Part shown: one piece after another, positions 4,982 to 7,047 of the stretch
Numbering within the stretch: position 1 is the first letter of the stretch
Layout of the letters: every line of letters begins with the position of its first letter
Assembly: GCA_021202325.1 (NCBI GenBank)
Contig: JAJQDF010000112.1
Location: forward strand, 1 to 7,047
DNA from: Clostridiales bacterium
GTDB taxonomy: Bacteria > Bacillota > Clostridia > Lachnospirales > Anaerotignaceae
Reading direction: 5' to 3'
Length of the DNA stretch: 7,047 nt
Notes under the pieces: generated by a model
The model's input: only the letters and a program-made list of their open reading frames with translations
The model's database searches: none
What the model was told of the DNA's origin: nothing
Translations under genes and position numbers: made by a program

Positions 4982-5881
4982 CGCCAATGTATTTTTAATG
5001 TTTTCGCTGACGGAATCAAGCTTCGCCTTCTGCGTATCGGAAAGAGGAGGCATTTCATAGCTTATTATGCCGTCCTTTCCCACAGATACGGGTATTCCGA
5101 AGGAAACTCCGCCATAGCCGTACTCGCCGTCAAGAACCGATGAACATTCAAGCACTTTGCCCGAATCGGTTGCTATGGCCTCTATGAGGGGTTCAATGTT
5201 GACCGATGAGCACCAGCCCGATGTTCTGCCGCTGTCAAGCGACTGGAACTCGGCAAAGAAGTTGGACGTCATATTTTCAACGGCGGTTATTTCGTCATTG
5301 CTTAAGGCAAGGGGTTCTCCGCAGCAGGTTATTTGGTCATAGAGATTTATCTGCCCATTGCCGTGCTCGCCTATGCAGAAGCCCTCAATGTCTTTAAAGG
5401 GCTTGCCGGTAACCTTTGACACTGCCCATTTGAGTCTGTATGTGTCGTTGCCGTTGAAGCCGAGAATCTTTTTCCTGTCCCAGCCGAGGACTTTCCATAT
5501 TATGTAGTTGAATATGTCAACGGGATTTGTTGCATTTATTATTACGGCCTGATTGGGGCAGTTTTCCCTTATCTGTTCGCAAATTGGCTTTACAAGCTTC
5601 ATGTTGTCGTAAAGATATTCCAGTCTGTCGGCAACCTTTCTTTCGGGGATGCTTGCGGTAATGAGAATTATTCCGCAGTCCGCCAAATCCTTGTATTCTC
5701 CGTAGGTCACCTTTGTGCCGGATGAGCCGTATATTGCCTGCCCCATGTCTAAAACATGGCATTTGGCCAGGTTTTCCTTTACATCTATGAGCTTTATTTC
5801 CTCAAGATAGCCCTTCAATCCCGCAAGAAACGCAGATGTGGAGCCCAAAAGACCTGCGCCGCCTACTACTCCCATTTTCAT
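4967..5881 (-). CDS. Atypical lactate/malate dehydrogenase family NAD-dependent enzyme
   Basis: A 304-residue member of the L-lactate/malate dehydrogenase superfamily, reducing a 2-oxo acid or oxidising a 2-hydroxy acid. The NAD-binding loop is GGAGLLG (7-13) with Asp33 for the ribose. NATNPVD (116-122) is canonical. The catalytic set is present: Arg86, Asp146 and Arg149 (NDTYR), and His173 (GEHGN). The active-site loop reads SIPERKVADRLEYL (77-90). Aligned by eye, Glu80 sits where lactate enzymes have Gln102 and malate enzymes Arg102, and the usual KPG is RKV. GFNGNDTYR and GEHGN also depart from the common GTGT.LDTAR and GEHGD. Substrate should therefore not be assumed to be lactate or malate. 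The start has GGAGG (5889-5893) 7 bases upstream. It lies 33 bases behind the aldolase gene in the same operon. Confidence 0.85.
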   Translation of the reverse strand: MKMGVVGGAGLLGSTSAFLAGLKGYLEEIKLIDVKENLAKCHVLDMGQAIYGSSGTKVTYGEYKDLADCGIILITASIPERKVADRLEYLYDNMKLVKPICEQIRENCPNQAVIINATNPVDIFNYIIWKVLGWDRKKILGFNGNDTYRLKWAVSKVTGKPFKDIEGFCIGEHGNGQINLYDQITCCGEPLALSNDEITAVENMTSNFFAEFQSLDSGRTSGWCSSVNIEPLIEAIATDSGKVLECSSVLDGEYGYGGVSFGIPVSVGKDGIISYEMPPLSDTQKAKLDSVSENIKNTLAKVGF

Positions 5882-5914
5882 AAGCTTTCCTCCGTTTCAT
5901 AAACTATAAATGGC

Positions 5915-6949
5915 TTAACTTTTCTTTATATCTGCAATAAGCATATCAACATTTTCTTCCTTTGTTGCCCAGCTTGTGCATATTCGCTCCGCACTGTGGG
6001 TTTCGTCAACCCTTGCCTGATATTCGAATACATATTTTTCATTGAGCTTTTCAAGCAGGCTGTCGGGGAAAATGACAAACTGCTGATTGGCAGGGCTTTC
6101 CGAATAGAAGAAATAGCCGGACTCCCTTACAGCCTTGTTTATTTTGAGTGCCATATCGTCGGCATGCTTAGCAAGTTCAAAATAGAGGCCGTCCTTCAAA
6201 AGCTCGGTAAACTGTATGCCGAGAAGCCAGCCTTTGGCAAGCATTCCGCCTTTCTGTTTTATTATGTATCTGAAATCCTCTTTGAGGTCATCGTTAAGTA
6301 TAACGACAGCCTCTCCGAACATGGCGCCGCATTTTGTTCCGCCGATATAGAATACATCGGTGTTTTCGGCTATTGTCTTTATATCCAAGTCGTTTTCCTC
6401 GCAGGCCAGGGCATAGCCAAGTCTTGCGCCATCAAGGAAGAGATACATTCCGCAGTCCCTGCAGGCGGCGTATATGTCTATAAGCTCGTCCTTTTTATAT
6501 ATTGTACCAATCTCTGTGGAATCGGATATATATACAAGCTTAGGCTGTGCTATATGCTCGTGGCTGAAATCTGCCCAATGGGCGACATGGATGTTCCTTA
6601 CTATATCACCAGTGAGCTTGCCGTTTTCCGTAGGAATGCTCATAACCTTGTGGCCGGTGGACTCCACTGCTCCGGTTTCGTGTACGTTTATATGGCCACT
6701 TGAAGCGCATACGGCGCACTGGTGCGGCCTTAAAACTGAGGCTATAACAGTCATGTTTGCCTGTGTTCCGCCCACAAGGAAATGCACATCGGCGTTATCC
6801 TGTCCTATGAGATTTTTAATAATACCCCTTGCTTCATCACAGTATTCGTCCAGGCCGTAGCCCCCGACCTGGGTATCGCTGAGCTCGGACATTCTTTTGA
6901 GTATCCTCTCATGACATATTTCGCTGTAGTCGTTGTTGAATCTAATCAT
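5915..6949 (-). CDS. PLP-dependent aldolase, low-specificity L-threonine aldolase type
   Basis: A 344-residue fold-type I PLP enzyme of the threonine aldolase/beta-eliminating lyase family. Such enzymes cleave beta-hydroxy-alpha-amino acids (threonine, allo-threonine, phenylserine) to glycine and an aldehyde. GGTQAN (60-65) binds the PLP phosphate. HINVHETGA (86-94) supplies the histidine expected over the cofactor. Asp173 in DGARLG should contact the pyridine nitrogen. Lys206 in GGTKCGAMFGEA forms the Schiff base. Arg323 near the C-terminus likely holds the substrate carboxylate. Length is typical and the protein is soluble. ATG 6949 has GGAGG (6959-6963) 9 bases upstream, behind a strong promoter. 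It is the first gene of an operon with the dehydrogenase and membrane protein. Substrate preference and stereochemistry cannot be read from the sequence. Confidence 0.88.
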   Translation of the reverse strand: MIRFNNDYSEICHERILKRMSELSDTQVGGYGLDEYCDEARGIIKNLIGQDNADVHFLVGGTQANMTVIASVLRPHQCAVCASSGHINVHETGAVESTGHKVMSIPTENGKLTGDIVRNIHVAHWADFSHEHIAQPKLVYISDSTEIGTIYKKDELIDIYAACRDCGMYLFLDGARLGYALACEENDLDIKTIAENTDVFYIGGTKCGAMFGEAVVILNDDLKEDFRYIIKQKGGMLAKGWLLGIQFTELLKDGLYFELAKHADDMALKINKAVRESGYFFYSESPANQQFVIFPDSLLEKLNEKYVFEYQARVDETHSAERICTSWATKEENVDMLIADIKKS

Positions 6950-7006
6950 TTAAAATAACCTCCGTTGTTCCTTTCATACTTTTATTTCTTTTTGATTGCT
7001 TAAAAT

Positions 7007-7035
7007 ATTATAATCCATTTAGCATGATTTAACAA
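7007..7035 (-). promoter_or_regulatory. Promoter of the aldolase-dehydrogenase-membrane protein operon
   Basis: On the minus strand TTGTTA (7035-7030), a 17-base spacer and a perfect TATAAT (7012-7007) form a good sigma-A promoter. Transcription should start near 7000, giving a leader of about 50 bases before the ATG at 6949. No operator-like dyad or riboswitch-size structure is evident in the leader. Confidence 0.7.
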
Positions 7036-7047
7036 TATCTACATTAA

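Noticed and set aside
5996..6860. Long plus-strand open frames opposite the aldolase gene (235 and 128 codons)
   Set aside because: They are shadows of the aldolase gene, with no recognisable domain, and the minus-strand protein shows full family motifs.

Overview
The window looks like chromosomal DNA of an anaerobic, low-to-mid GC Firmicute (Clostridia, perhaps Lachnospirales-like). The evidence is closely packed short operons, strong GGAGG-type ribosome binding sites, frequent ATA isoleucine and AGG arginine codons, GTG starts, and a selenium/molybdenum maturation cluster typical of such anaerobes. The lineage is inferred from style and gene content, not from a marker gene. I see no mobile element, CRISPR array, tRNA or rRNA.

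Layout. Positions 1-249 hold no gene, but they contain an intrinsic terminator for the leftward gene that follows and a weak promoter/Fur-box-like AT-rich patch. Positions 250-600 (minus) encode a stand-alone ModE-type winged-helix protein. It is divergent from a rightward operon, yqeC-yqeB-selD (about 650-3133), whose genes overlap or nearly touch. These three encode the maturation machinery described for selenium-dependent molybdenum hydroxylases, in which SelD makes selenophosphate and YqeB/YqeC are co-occurring factors. SelD uses Cys rather than Sec. No selA, selB, tRNA-Sec or hydroxylase gene lies in the window. The short divergent region carries candidate promoters in both directions and an imperfect ModE-like dyad, so the regulator may control the cluster and itself.

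Downstream, azlC-azlD (3205-4240) encode a two-subunit branched-chain amino acid exporter. They have their own promoter, TTGAAT-N17-TATAAT, directly after selD, with no visible terminator between.

Converging on azlD is a leftward three-gene operon (6949 down to 4301): a PLP-dependent threonine-aldolase-type enzyme, an unusual lactate/malate dehydrogenase family enzyme, and a YczE-like (DUF6198-type) membrane protein. It is driven by a good promoter at 7035-7007. The dehydrogenase keeps the catalytic Asp/Arg/His set but appears to have Glu at the position that normally separates lactate (Gln) from malate (Arg) enzymes. The operon may therefore serve an uncharacterised hydroxy-acid or hydroxy-amino-acid step with a dedicated membrane protein. 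This operon and the selenium cluster are the two places worth following up.
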